A stretch of DNA of 64,000 nucleotides, taken from NCBI GenBank assembly GCA_946408345.1, contig CAMJRR010000005.1, positions 1 through 64,000 of the forward strand, in the 5' to 3' direction. Origin of the DNA: an uncultured Bacteroidales bacterium (GTDB taxonomy: Bacteria > Bacteroidota > Bacteroidia > Bacteroidales > F082). Within the stretch, counting starts at the first letter, position 1. Each line of letters begins with the position of its first letter. The notes beneath the pieces are model-generated. The model did not search any database. It saw only the letters and a program-made list of their open reading frames with translations, and was not told the DNA's origin. Position numbers and translations under genes: made by a program. Shown here piece by piece: positions 53,235-62,226 of this stretch.

Positions 53235-56200
53235 ATGAAATTCAAATTCAAAATACAGCAATACCAAACCGATGCGGTGGAAAGCACGGTGAATGTCTTC
53301 GCGGGACAACCCTCGAAGACCAACGCGCAGTATCGCCGCGACTTGGGAAAGCAGAAACAGCAGCTGAGGGCTGAGTTTGATGAGGAGTATGTGGGCTACC
53401 GCAATGCCGATGTGGAACTCAACGCCAGTCAGCTGTTGGAGAACATCCACCATCAGCAGGTGCAGAACGACATCCCGCTGAGCAAGTCCTTAGCGGCCAC
53501 CAACGGCCTCGGTGCCTGCTCGTTGGACGTGGAGATGGAGACGGGCACGGGCAAGACCTACGTCTATATCAAGACCATGTTCGAGATGAACAAACGCTTC
53601 GGCTGGTCGAAGTTCATCGTAGTAGTGCCCAGCATCGCTATCCGCGAAGGAGTCTATAAGAGCTTCACCATGCTGGAGGAGCATTTCATGGAACTCTATG
53701 GCAAGAAAGCCCGCTATTTCATCTACAACAGCGCCAACCTTACCCAAATCGACTCGTTCAGCAGCGATGCCAGCATCAACGTGATGATTATCAATGTGCA
53801 GGCATTCAACACCTCGTTCAAGGAAGGCGCGGCCAACAAGGAGGCGCGTATCATCTACTCCAAGCGCGACGATTTCCAAAGCCGCCGTCCCATCGACGTG
53901 ATTGCCGCCAACCGTCCCATCATCATTATGGACGAGCCGCAGAAGATGGAGGGCGAGGCCACCCAAAAGGCTTTGCGCAACTTCAAGCCGCTGTTTGTGC
54001 TGAACTATTCGGCTACGCACAAGACTTCGCACAACTGCATCTATGCGCTTGATGCCTACGATGCCTACAAGCAACGCTTGGTGAAGAAAATCCAAGTGAA
54101 AGGCATCACGGTGCAGAACTTGTTGGGAACGCAGAGCTACATCTATTTCGATGGCATCATCCTTTCCAAGAACCATGCGCCAGTGGTCAAACTGGAAATT
54201 GAGGTGAAGGGAGCAAGTAGTACCCGCCGTCAGCTGTGCAAGTTCGAACAAGGCGATTCTCTTTTTGCAGTTTCGCAACTTCCAGCCTACAAGGATTTTG
54301 TGATTACGGAAATCATTCCTCAAACTAATACCATCCATTTCCAAAACGGCCAATCGTTGCGTCAAGGTGAGGTGATGGGCGATGTCAGCGAGAAAGCCAT
54401 TCAACTGATTCAAGTCAGGGAGACCATCAAGTCGCATTTTGAGAAGGAGCGGGCTTTGTTCCAGCAAGGCATCAAGAGCCTTTCGCTGTTCTTTATTGAC
54501 GAAGTGGCTAACTACAAAAGCTACGACGACGAGGGGAACGAAGTGCCTGGTCCACTTTGGAAGATGTTTGAGGAGGAATACAACCATTTCCTGAACGAGA
54601 ATCTGACACTGTTTGAAGACGACTATCAGCAATACCTGCGTCGTTTCTCGGCAGCAGAGGTACACAACGGCTATTTCTCCATCGACAAGAAAGGCCATTC
54701 AGTCGATAGCGAGGTGAAACGAGGGAAAAACACTTCGGATGATATTTCAGCCTACGACTTGATTCTGAAGAACAAGGAACGTCTGTTGAGTTTCGACGAG
54801 CCGACACGTTTCATCTTCTCCCATTCTGCATTGCGCGAAGGCTGGGACAACCCGAATGTGTTCCAGATTTGCACCTTGCGTCATGCCAATTCCAGCACGG
54901 CCAAACGTCAGGAGGTTGGTCGTGGTCTGCGCATTTGCGTGGATAATGACGGCAACCGCATGGACAAGGAGCGCTTGGGCGATGCCGTACACGACACCAA
55001 CAAACTGACCGTCATTGCCAACGAGAACTACAGCACCTTTGTCGATGCCTTGCAGAAAGAGACCAAGGACACCCTTCGCGAACGCCCGACACAGGCCTCG
55101 GTGGATTACTTCAAAGGCGTTATTGTCAAAGTGGGCGAGGAGAAACACACCATCTCGGAGCAGGAGGCAGCCAGCATTGTCAGTTATCTGTTCGACAACG
55201 ACTATATCGATGAAAATGGCAACATACTGCAAGACTATCATACCGATATGGAGAAGGGTACTTTGGCTCCGATGAGTAAAAAACTGCAACCCATTGAAGA
55301 GCAGGTGCATAAACTCATTCAGAGTATCTTTGATCCTGCCGCTTTGGAAGACATGGTGGAAGATGCCAATGGAAAGGCAGAAGTGGTGAACGAGCGTTTG
55401 AACGACAATGCCGAGAAGAAGGAATTCAAAGCCTTGTGGAGCGAAATCAACCACCGCTATGTCTATACGGTACATTACGACAGCGAAGAACTGATTCAGA
55501 AAGCCATTGCCGCCATCAACAGCGAGTTGAGTGTCACTCAGTTGAAGTATGTAGTGACCACAGGCATGCAAGGCACTGACGACTTGGACTTCACTGGCGA
55601 ACAGAGCACGCGGACAAAAGAGATGCGCGATGTGTCAACCAGCAATGTGCCCTACGACTTGGTAGGAGACATCGCCAAAGCAGTCACGCTGACACGCCGC
55701 ACGGTCACCCGCATTTTGAAGGGCATTCAGCGGTCAAAGTTGTACATGTTCAAGAACAATCCCGAAGAGTTTATCCGCAAGGTAAGCCATATCATTCGCG
55801 AGCAGAAAGCCACGATGATTGTGGAGCACATCAGCTACAACCGCACGGAAAACCAATACGATTCCGACATCTTCACCAAGGAGAAGAGCCGCCAAACGGT
55901 GGACAAAGCCTACGAGGCCAAGAAGCACATTCTCGATTATGTCTTCCCCGACAGCCAAGGCGAGCGAGACTTTGCCGAAGACCTGGACAAAGCGGAAGAA
56001 GTTTGCGTCTATGCCAAACTGCCGAGGTCGTTCCAAATCCCGACACCTGTTGGCAACTACGCTCCCGATTGGGCCATTGCCTTCAACGACAACATGGGCA
56101 TAAAACACGTGTTCTTCATTGCCGAAACCAAAGGCTCGATGGATTCCATGCAACTGAAAGGCGTGGAAAAGGCGAAGATTGATTGTGCCAAGAAGTTGTT

Positions 56201-56285
56201 CAACAACTTATCCACATCCAATGTCCGTTACCACGAAGTTGATAGTTACCAAGCTTTGTTAGAGGTAATGAGAGCGATGGATTGA
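53235..56285 (+). CDS. Type III restriction enzyme Res subunit
   Basis: A 1016-residue superfamily 2 helicase-nuclease. Walker A is METGTGKTYV (101-110), motif II is MDEPQKMEG, and motif VI is in RQEVGRGLRI. The C-terminal nuclease shows PDWAIAF followed by FFIAETKGS, the PD-(D/E)xK pattern (Asp, Glu, Lys). The overall length and motif order fit type III Res. GC-rich like the helicase and the ends of mod. It is followed by a pair of interleaved inverted repeats and a terminator. Confidence 0.92.
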   Translation: MKFKFKIQQYQTDAVESTVNVFAGQPSKTNAQYRRDLGKQKQQLRAEFDEEYVGYRNADVELNASQLLENIHHQQVQNDIPLSKSLAATNGLGACSLDVEMETGTGKTYVYIKTMFEMNKRFGWSKFIVVVPSIAIREGVYKSFTMLEEHFMELYGKKARYFIYNSANLTQIDSFSSDASINVMIINVQAFNTSFKEGAANKEARIIYSKRDDFQSRRPIDVIAANRPIIIMDEPQKMEGEATQKALRNFKPLFVLNYSATHKTSHNCIYALDAYDAYKQRLVKKIQVKGITVQNLLGTQSYIYFDGIILSKNHAPVVKLEIEVKGASSTRRQLCKFEQGDSLFAVSQLPAYKDFVITEIIPQTNTIHFQNGQSLRQGEVMGDVSEKAIQLIQVRETIKSHFEKERALFQQGIKSLSLFFIDEVANYKSYDDEGNEVPGPLWKMFEEEYNHFLNENLTLFEDDYQQYLRRFSAAEVHNGYFSIDKKGHSVDSEVKRGKNTSDDISAYDLILKNKERLLSFDEPTRFIFSHSALREGWDNPNVFQICTLRHANSSTAKRQEVGRGLRICVDNDGNRMDKERLGDAVHDTNKLTVIANENYSTFVDALQKETKDTLRERPTQASVDYFKGVIVKVGEEKHTISEQEAASIVSYLFDNDYIDENGNILQDYHTDMEKGTLAPMSKKLQPIEEQVHKLIQSIFDPAALEDMVEDANGKAEVVNERLNDNAEKKEFKALWSEINHRYVYTVHYDSEELIQKAIAAINSELSVTQLKYVVTTGMQGTDDLDFTGEQSTRTKEMRDVSTSNVPYDLVGDIAKAVTLTRRTVTRILKGIQRSKLYMFKNNPEEFIRKVSHIIREQKATMIVEHISYNRTENQYDSDIFTKEKSRQTVDKAYEAKKHILDYVFPDSQGERDFAEDLDKAEEVCVYAKLPRSFQIPTPVGNYAPDWAIAFNDNMGIKHVFFIAETKGSMDSMQLKGVEKAKIDCAKKLFNNLSTSNVRYHEVDSYQALLEVMRAMD

Positions 56286-56308
56286 CACCTACCCTAAAAC
56301 TCCGTGAG

Positions 56309-56381
56309 ACCCATATCTAAACTTTTTTATACCCACCTCAGAAAAAGTTTAGATATGGGTGTAAACTATTTTAGAGGTGGG
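56309..56381. repeat. Two interleaved perfect inverted repeats
   Basis: The first repeat has 19-bp arms, 56309-56327 (starts ACCCATATCTAAAC) and 56342-56360 (ends GATATGGGT). The second has 8-bp arms, CCCACCTC (56332-56339) in the loop of the first and GAGGTGGG (56374-56381) downstream. In RNA this would be an H-type pseudoknot topology. Confidence 0.85.
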
Positions 56382-56556
56382 GGCTGTGTTTTTTTTTATG
56401 AACACGCCAAATGCTGCTTTGGCGACTTCTCACCTATGAAACGCTGACTCGACTGGGACTACTAGATATGGAGCATCAGCGAATAAGACTATCACCCATT
56501 ACCCTTCACATTCTTGAACACAGATAACACGGATTGCCCGGATGCAACCATACAAA

Positions 56557-56590
56557 AAGTAGAGCCACAATAGTGACTCTACTTATTTTT
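56557..56590. terminator. Bidirectional terminator between res and pheS
   Basis: Arms AAGTAGAGCCAC and GTGACTCTACTT (one mismatch) enclose AATA. The plus strand continues ATTTTTTAT, and the minus strand continues TTTGTATG after a TTTTT run. It serves both convergent transcripts. Confidence 0.8.
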
Positions 56591-56628
56591 TATCCCGGAA
56601 AATCCGGTAAATCCGTGTTCGAAAGAAC

Positions 56629-57660
56629 TTACGCCAGCTCAAACTGCTCCAAGAACTTCAGGTCGTTCTCGAAGAACAGGCGCAGGTCGTTGATGCCGTA
56701 TTTCAGCATGGCGATACGTTCCACACCCATGCCGAAGGCGAAGCCGGTGTATTTCTCCGGGTCGATGCCGCTGGCGATGAGGATGTTGGGGTCGCACATG
56801 CCACAGCCCAAGATCTCAACCCAACCCGTGTGCTTGCAGATGTTGCAGCCCTTGCCACCACAGATGTTGCAAGAGATGTCCATCTCCGCTGAGGTCTCGG
56901 TGAAGGGGAAATACGAGGGGCGGAAACGCACCTTGGTGCCCTCGCCGAAGAACTCCTGAACGAAGTGGTACAAGGTCTGTTTCAGGTCAGCGAAAGAGAC
57001 GCCTTCATCAATGTAAAGGCCCTCAATTTGGTGGAAGATACAGTGGGCGCGGGCCGAGATGGCCTCGTTGCGGAACACGCGACCAGGGGCGATGATGCGG
57101 ATGGGCGGCTGATGGGTCTCCATCACGCGAACCTGCACGCTCGAAGTGTGGGTACGCAACAACACATCCGAGGCCTTGTTGACATTGGGTTCCTTGCTGA
57201 TGAAGAAGGTGTCCTGCATGTCGCGGGCGGGATGGTCGAGTGGGAAGTTCAAGGCCGAGAACACATGGTAGTCGTCCTCAATCTCAGGACCTTCGGCGAT
57301 GGTGAAGCCGAGGTGCGAAAAGATTTCGTTGATATCGCGGCGCACGATCGACAGCGGGTGACGGGCACCCTTCATGTCGGCGGCGGGCATGCTCATGTCG
57401 AAGCCGGCATCGTTGCTATGCTGGCTCTCGAACTTCTGCAATTGCTCTTCCACTTTGTCTTGTACGACATTCTTCAGCTCGTTGAGCTTCATGCCCATCT
57501 CCTTGCGAAGCTCGGGGGCCACGGTCTTGAAGTCGGCGAACAAAGCGGGGATAACACCTTTCTTGCTCAAATAAGTGATGCGGAAATTCTCCAGAGCCTC
57601 CTTGCTTTCGGCCTGGAAATCACGCACTTGGGATAATATCTCTTCGATTTTTTCTTTCAT
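56629..57660 (-). CDS. pheS: Phenylalanine-tRNA ligase alpha subunit
   Basis: A 343-residue subunit of the class II enzyme that charges tRNA-Phe together with PheT. The N-terminal coiled coil (MKEKIEEILSQVRDF) begins at 57660, a better start than the upstream frame, which runs through a palindrome. Core motifs are HPLSIV (motif region 1), FRNEAISARAHCIFHQIEGLYI (motif 2, in parts) and the C-terminal GFAFGMGVERIAMLKYGI (motif 3). pheT is not in the window. Confidence 0.97.
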   Translation of the reverse strand: MKEKIEEILSQVRDFQAESKEALENFRITYLSKKGVIPALFADFKTVAPELRKEMGMKLNELKNVVQDKVEEQLQKFESQHSNDAGFDMSMPAADMKGARHPLSIVRRDINEIFSHLGFTIAEGPEIEDDYHVFSALNFPLDHPARDMQDTFFISKEPNVNKASDVLLRTHTSSVQVRVMETHQPPIRIIAPGRVFRNEAISARAHCIFHQIEGLYIDEGVSFADLKQTLYHFVQEFFGEGTKVRFRPSYFPFTETSAEMDISCNICGGKGCNICKHTGWVEILGCGMCDPNILIASGIDPEKYTGFAFGMGVERIAMLKYGINDLRLFFENDLKFLEQFELA

Positions 57661-57670
57661 TGGTTTATTA

Positions 57671-57750
57671 GCTTTAAGCTGTGAGCCGTAAGCCATAAGC
57701 AGTTGCAATTCAAATGCTTACTGCTTATGGCTTAAAGCTCATAGCTTTAT
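57671..57750. repeat. Long imperfect palindrome upstream of pheS
   Basis: A perfect 15-bp core (TAAGCCATAAGCAGT at 57689-57703, ACTGCTTATGGCTTA at 57720-57734) is extended outward by imperfect AAGCTGTGAGC/GCTCATAGCTT pairing. It fills the gap between the cyclophilin stop and the pheS start and looks like a dispersed element. Confidence 0.75.
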
Positions 57751-58382
57751 TTTTCAATCGTAACAGAAATGATAGTCACAGGCTCGACGGGTACATCCAT
57801 TTGGCCTGTCTTCACGGCAGCAATCTTGTCGACAATGTCCAGACCTTCGGTCACTTCGCCAAATATGGTGTAGTCACCATCAAGATGGGGCGTACCACCC
57901 ACAGTCTTGTAGGCTTGGCGTTGTTTGGCTGACAATACCTTGCCATAACGGCTTTCGAACATGTCTAACCATTTGTCGTCGTAAACTCGACCTTGAACGA
58001 TATAGAACTGCGAACCGCTGGAGGCCTTCTTGGGGTTCACCTGGTCGCCTTGACGGGCAGCAGCAAGGGCACCTTTTTTATGGAAATGGTTGTCCTTGAA
58101 CTCAGCAGGAATAGTATAGCCTGGATCGAGGCGACCGTCTTTATTCTGTCCGCCTTGAATCATAAACTGATTGATGACGCGGTGGAAAGGCGAGCCGTTG
58201 TACCAGCCTTCGTTCACCAGCTTGATGAAATTGTCGCGGTGCTGCGGCGTGTCATTATACAATTTGGCTTTAATCGTTCCCATGCTCGTCTTGATGACGA
58301 CGACGGTTTCCTTTTCCGTGGTTTTTTGTGCCTGGCAGGTCAATCCGACCAGTACCAAAGCGGCGATAAGCAATTTTTTCAT
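57747..58382 (-). CDS. Cyclophilin-type peptidyl-prolyl isomerase lipoprotein
   Basis: A 211-residue protein with a lipobox-like LTCQ at about 13-16, so likely a periplasmic lipoprotein. Cyclophilin motifs are FHRVINQFMIQGGQ, GSQFYIVQG and the DGDYTIFGEVTEGLDIVDKI end, containing the active-site Arg, Phe, Gln and His positions. It catalyses cis-trans isomerisation of prolyl bonds in exported proteins. It lies upstream of pheS on the same strand but is separated by a palindrome. Confidence 0.92.
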   Translation of the reverse strand: MKKLLIAALVLVGLTCQAQKTTEKETVVVIKTSMGTIKAKLYNDTPQHRDNFIKLVNEGWYNGSPFHRVINQFMIQGGQNKDGRLDPGYTIPAEFKDNHFHKKGALAAARQGDQVNPKKASSGSQFYIVQGRVYDDKWLDMFESRYGKVLSAKQRQAYKTVGGTPHLDGDYTIFGEVTEGLDIVDKIAAVKTGQMDVPVEPVTIISVTIEK

Positions 58383-58421
58383 ATTCCAAAGATTTGATAA
58401 TTCAAGATTTAAAATTCAAAA

Positions 58422-58453
58422 ATTCAAAGATTCAAAGATTCAAAGATTTAAAG
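58422..58453. repeat. 8-bp microsatellite, four units
   Basis: ATTCAAAG occurs three times and ATTTAAAG once, head to tail, in the AT-rich gap upstream of the cyclophilin gene; ATTCTGC is doubled shortly after. Slippage could vary the distance of promoter elements. Confidence 0.75.
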
Positions 58454-58479
58454 ATTCTAAATTCTGCATTCTGCATTTC

Positions 58480-59829
58480 TCATTCATTCACAATCGAATA
58501 CGTCACCTCAAGGCGCATCTTCTCCATTTCGTTGGACTCGGGACCGTTGATGACCAAACGACTGGCATTGTAGGCCGCTCCATTGATACCCAAACAAAGA
58601 CCTATATTGTCTTTCTCTTCCATAATTATGCTCTGTAAATACTCGGTGATGCGGAAGGTAACAGCCTGATTGCTTGCGCTATAGGTGCCACCAAAATATC
58701 CTGAGCCTTCATAATAGTCGGGTAAGAGATAGGTAGTACTGTCAGCTTTGAAGCCCAACAGAATAAAGTTAGAGGGAGCCTTGAAAACCGAGTCCGTCAT
58801 CATCGAGGAGGCTGGCAGAATAAGCTTCGCCTCGTTGACCACAAGGTGACAACCTTCCAACGAGTCGGTCCAATGGTTGAGGTTGGGGAATTTCACCCAA
58901 GCCCTCACGCCACCCATCGTTTGCAGATAGATGGACGATTGGCCCAATGCCTCCTGCTCATCAATCAGTTGGCTGACAAACTCGGGACTACCTTGCGAGT
59001 AGTCATGGTCGAAATGATTGAAATAGGCATCCGAAGAAGTCACATAGAAATTATAGCGCATGGGCTTGTCAGGTGTGGCCGCATCGTGATAATAGAGCTG
59101 CAATAGGGAATAGGTATTGTTGGTCAGATTGATATAGGAAATGGCACCGTTCATACTCACTGGTTCGCAGGTTAGGTATAGACCTTTGAAATGTTGCTTG
59201 AAAAGGTCGGGGCGCGAGTAAGCCGTGGTGTCGAGCGTCATCAAATAATTGCCCAGTTCTTGGCTTAGAGGGACGCGGATAACGGGCTGGGTAACGGTAT
59301 CGGTACCAATGATGTGGACCTTAGTCCTAGGATGTGGACAGAAATGATGGCTATTGGCATGATCGATGTTCTCTGTCGCCACGGAGGAATAACTGTAATA
59401 GGTCGAATCCACCATTAAGGAGTCGGACAAAACATAGGCATGTACTGTCTGCATCAACGTCGTGTCACCATAATAACCGGAAATGCAAAGCTGCAAGACC
59501 AAAGAATCCATCACCGGATTGTTGCCAAAGCTTTGACCGGCCACTGACGGACGAAACTGGGTATAGAATCCAGCTTCCGTTTGACCAAAAACAGGGTCTT
59601 TTGTAGCACCCAGCAAGGCACTGGTGGCATGGCTTGTGGCAATGGAATCGAAATAGGAGTGGCAAACGATTTTGGTTGTGTCGGTATGATAAACTCCAAT
59701 ATAGTTGTTGTCGGAAATGAGGTTATTACCAATGGTTTCAGGCGATTTCTTGCACGAAGCAAAAGCCAATGCCAGTGTACCAATCATTAACGCCAAGTAG
59801 GTCAAAGCGGTTGTATGATGTGTTTTCAT
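58480..59829 (-). CDS. DUF4270-family lipoprotein
   Basis: A 449-residue envelope protein with lipobox FASC at about 22-25. The pattern PETIGNNLI near the N-terminus of the mature protein and repeated beta-strands throughout agree with DUF4270, a family of Bacteroidota surface proteins of unknown activity. It follows the glycogen-synthase-like gene by about 54 bp, a neighbourhood I know from other Bacteroidales. Confidence 0.88.
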   Translation of the reverse strand: MKTHHTTALTYLALMIGTLALAFASCKKSPETIGNNLISDNNYIGVYHTDTTKIVCHSYFDSIATSHATSALLGATKDPVFGQTEAGFYTQFRPSVAGQSFGNNPVMDSLVLQLCISGYYGDTTLMQTVHAYVLSDSLMVDSTYYSYSSVATENIDHANSHHFCPHPRTKVHIIGTDTVTQPVIRVPLSQELGNYLMTLDTTAYSRPDLFKQHFKGLYLTCEPVSMNGAISYINLTNNTYSLLQLYYHDAATPDKPMRYNFYVTSSDAYFNHFDHDYSQGSPEFVSQLIDEQEALGQSSIYLQTMGGVRAWVKFPNLNHWTDSLEGCHLVVNEAKLILPASSMMTDSVFKAPSNFILLGFKADSTTYLLPDYYEGSGYFGGTYSASNQAVTFRITEYLQSIIMEEKDNIGLCLGINGAAYNASRLVINGPESNEMEKMRLEVTYSIVNE

Positions 59830-59883
59830 CAGGTCGAAAATTAGTTGAGGTTATTCGTGTGAGATAACTCAAAAATGCTGCCC

Positions 59884-60708
59884 TTATTGTTTCTGAAGGA
59901 GAAGGTCGTAAAATTCGTTGCAGGCTTGGGCATAATGCACTTGTTCCTGATAGGAAAGGACAGGCTTTTTGACGGTTTGCAGATAGGCCTCTATCTCAGG
60001 ATTCAGGTGGTCGGTGCTGACCACTATGCCGTCGGAATAATCGATGGCGGCCTTAGTCAGATTGACATAGTTGGCTTCCTTGAAATACTTGAGGTCTTTG
60101 GCCGTCATGCCAGGCAGTTTCATCATCTTGTCGAACCCAGGCTTGAAATTCTCCTTAAATTCATCGTCATAAATGGTATAGACAATCTTCGTCTCATTAA
60201 AGAGCGGGTTGTCGCGGACGTTCATTGCACGTTTGATGTAAACAGGCATCAAAGCTGAAATCCAGCCATGACAATGGATGATGTCGGGCGACCAGTTGAG
60301 TTTCTTCACTGTCTCAATGACGCCACGGGTAAAGAATACGCAGCGATAGTCGTTGTCGTCGCAAAACACGCCCTTTTCGTCATACATCAAGTATTTCTTC
60401 TTCGTGAAGAAGTCGTCGTTGTCGATGAAATAAATCTGCATTCTCGCCTTCTGGATGGAGGCCACCTTAATGATAAGCGGGTGGTCCGTATCGTTGATGA
60501 TGAGGTTCATACCAGAGAGACGGATGACCTCATGGAGCTGGTTGCGCCTTTCGTTGATAACACCGTAACGAGGCATGAAGATACGGATTTCCTTACCGCT
60601 TTCTTGAGTGGCTTGAGGTAGGTATCGACCAACGAGGCTCATCGGCGTTTCTGGCAGATAGGGTGCGATTTCCTGATGGACGAATAGTACTCTTGTCTTG
60701 CTAGTCAT
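59884..60708 (-). CDS. Glycogen/starch synthase N-terminal-domain protein
   Basis: A 274-residue protein equal to the N-terminal (GT5) Rossmann domain of glycogen synthase. Typical stretches are RVLFVHQEIAPYLPETPMSLVGRYLPQ, PDIIHCHGWISALMPVYIK and KIVYTIYDDEF, read in parts. The KxGGL motif of full glycogen synthases is replaced by PMSLVGRYLP, and the C-terminal nucleotide-binding domain is absent. Stand-alone proteins of this form are regular in Bacteroidales, so it is probably intact, with a regulatory or starch-related role rather than full synthase activity. Confidence 0.85.
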   Translation of the reverse strand: MTSKTRVLFVHQEIAPYLPETPMSLVGRYLPQATQESGKEIRIFMPRYGVINERRNQLHEVIRLSGMNLIINDTDHPLIIKVASIQKARMQIYFIDNDDFFTKKKYLMYDEKGVFCDDNDYRCVFFTRGVIETVKKLNWSPDIIHCHGWISALMPVYIKRAMNVRDNPLFNETKIVYTIYDDEFKENFKPGFDKMMKLPGMTAKDLKYFKEANYVNLTKAAIDYSDGIVVSTDHLNPEIEAYLQTVKKPVLSYQEQVHYAQACNEFYDLLLQKQ

Positions 60709-60733
60709 GGGCTATTGTTTTGCTTAGAAACTA

Positions 60734-60765
60734 CAAAATTACGCATTTTTTTTGGAATAACGCAA
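60734..60765 (-). promoter_or_regulatory. Promoter for the glycogen-synthase-like gene
   Basis: On the minus strand TTG (60765..60763) precedes TAATTTTG (60741..60734) by 21 bases, 25 bp before the start codon. Confidence 0.6.
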
Positions 60766-60810
60766 GAAAAAATTCAAATTTATTGATTTTCAATTTCTTG
60801 ACTATTACTT

Positions 60811-60877
60811 GTGACAATGACTATGACCGCTCTATCTCAATAGGAATGCGGTCATTGTCATAGTCATTAGTCATAGT
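60811..60877. repeat. Imperfect hairpin of TGACTATGACC type
   Basis: GTGACAATGACTATGACCGC (60811-60830) pairs with a bulged complement at 60848-60876 beginning GCGGTCATTGTCATAGTC. It lies in the 283-bp gap between divergent genes and seems to be an intergenic dispersed repeat. Confidence 0.65.
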
Positions 60878-60951
60878 CCCAACAATTAAACAATTGACTA
60901 CGTCGAATTATCATTTCAACAATTCAACACCCAACAATCAACAATAATCCA

Positions 60952-60959
60952 TATCTTTG
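60952..60959 (+). promoter_or_regulatory. -7 element before meaB
   Basis: TATCTTTG lies 32 bp before the meaB start codon. No good -33 half was found. Confidence 0.5.
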
Positions 60960-60991
60960 CAAACTCAAACCGCATAACACTGCAGCCCGCT

Positions 60992-62107
60992 ATGGAGTAC
61001 GAACACTTTGAAAATCAAGAGCATGAATGGGAATCCAACCTCAAAGTCACCGAAGGAGTGGAAGGTCCCATCCAAGTCAACCCGAACGCTTTGGAGCGCA
61101 TGAAGCGCAATCAACAGCAGCTGATGCCGCTGGAATGGTATGTCGACGGCATCCTCAAAGGCGACCGCGTGACATTGAGCAAAGCCATCACCTTGGTGGA
61201 GAGCGCCTTGCCCAAGCATCAAGAGTTGGCGCAACAAATCATAGCGGCCTGTCTGCCTCATGCGGGAAAGGCCTTGCGTTTGGGCATCACAGGCGTGCCA
61301 GGCGCGGGCAAAAGTACCTTTATTGAGGCTTTGGGCGTGCATCTTTGCAACAAAGGGCAGAAACTGGCGGTTTTGGCCATCGACCCATCGAGCCAACGCT
61401 CCAAGGGCAGCATTTTGGGCGACAAGACACGTATGGAAAGTCTCTCGGTGCATCCCAATGCCTACATCCGTCCTTCGGCCTCGGCAGGAACTCTTGGCGG
61501 CGTGGCAAGAAAGACAAGGGAAACGATCATCCTTTGTGAAGCAGCAGGTTATGATACCATTTTCGTGGAAACTGTGGGCGTAGGTCAATCCGAGACAGCA
61601 GTGCATTCCATGGTGGATTTCTTCCTCCTCATATTAATCAGCGGTGCCGGCGACGAGCTGCAAGGCATCAAGCGCGGCATCATGGAGATGGCTGACGGCA
61701 TTGCGGTGAACAAGGCCGACGGTGACAATGTGATGCGCGCCAACCGAGCCGCCGCCGAATGTCGCAATGCGTTGCACCTCTTCCCCTTGCCCGAATCGGG
61801 ACAAGAGACCAAAGTGCTGACCTGTTCCGCCTTGACGGGCTTCCAAATCGACGAGGTATGGCAGATGGTCGCCGACCATGTGCAGGCCATCCGCGACAAC
61901 GGTTATCTTTATAAGAAACGCGCCCAACAAGACGTGCAGATGATGTACGACTCGATGGACAGCGCCCTGAAAAACGATTTCTACCAAAACCAACTCGTTG
62001 CCGACTTGCTCCCCTTGGTCGAAAGCGACGTGCGCGGCCAGCGCATGAGCGCCTATATCGGGGCGCAGAAACTGCTGGATGCTTATTTTAATATGCTGAA
62101 GCATTAA
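60992..62107 (+). CDS. meaB: Methylmalonyl-CoA mutase-associated GTPase MeaB
   Basis: A 371-residue G3E-family GTPase that protects and reloads adenosylcobalamin-dependent methylmalonyl-CoA mutase in the succinate-propionate pathway. The P-loop is GVPGAGKST, switch and base regions include AIDPSSQRSKGSILGDKTRM (in parts), VETVGVGQSE and NKADGDN. The C-terminal dimerisation arm is present. The mutase subunits are not in the window. It has an acidic N-terminal extension (MEYEHFENQEHEWES) typical for Bacteroidales members. Confidence 0.95.
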   Translation: MEYEHFENQEHEWESNLKVTEGVEGPIQVNPNALERMKRNQQQLMPLEWYVDGILKGDRVTLSKAITLVESALPKHQELAQQIIAACLPHAGKALRLGITGVPGAGKSTFIEALGVHLCNKGQKLAVLAIDPSSQRSKGSILGDKTRMESLSVHPNAYIRPSASAGTLGGVARKTRETIILCEAAGYDTIFVETVGVGQSETAVHSMVDFFLLILISGAGDELQGIKRGIMEMADGIAVNKADGDNVMRANRAAAECRNALHLFPLPESGQETKVLTCSALTGFQIDEVWQMVADHVQAIRDNGYLYKKRAQQDVQMMYDSMDSALKNDFYQNQLVADLLPLVESDVRGQRMSAYIGAQKLLDAYFNMLKH

Positions 62108-62109
62108 TC

Positions 62110-62158
62110 CGTAAACCAGCGGAATCTACCAAAAAAATTACGATTCCGCTGATTTACG
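62110..62158. repeat. 17-bp inverted repeat after meaB
   Basis: CGTAAACCAGCGGAATC (62110-62126) and GATTCCGCTGATTTACG (62142-62158) pair with one mismatch. The loop has a run of seven A. It may end the meaB transcript although no T-run follows directly. Confidence 0.65.
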
Positions 62159-62185
62159 CACATAATCTGATTATTTTTCGGAGTT

Positions 62186-62218
62186 TTATTCCGAAATTTT
62201 CGATAAAATTCGGAATAA
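62186..62218. repeat. Hairpin with TTATTCCGAA arms
   Basis: TTATTCCGAAATTTT and AAAATTCGGAATAA pair across CGAT with one bulged base. It separates convergent meaB and the small minus-strand gene. Confidence 0.6.
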
Positions 62219-62226
62219 ACTTGTGG

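Larger units (their letters stand above)
56286..56628. other. Gene-free interval between res and pheS, rich in palindromes
   Basis: 343 bp without a credible gene. It holds interleaved inverted repeats at 56309-56381, a T-rich run at 56389-56397, and a terminator hairpin at 56557-56584. The terminator sits inside a longer imperfect inverted repeat with arms ACACGGATT (from 56528) and AATCCGTGT (to 56618). Confidence 0.75.

Noticed and set aside
53490..54698. 402-codon open frame antisense to the Res gene (with another at 54747-55571)
   Set aside because: Both are mirror frames of a well-supported helicase-nuclease and have biased, repetitive composition without motifs.
59884..60708. Truncated glycogen synthase pseudogene
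   Set aside because: Although only the first domain is present, stand-alone proteins of this length beside DUF4270 genes are normal in Bacteroidales, and the gene has its own promoter and clean ends.
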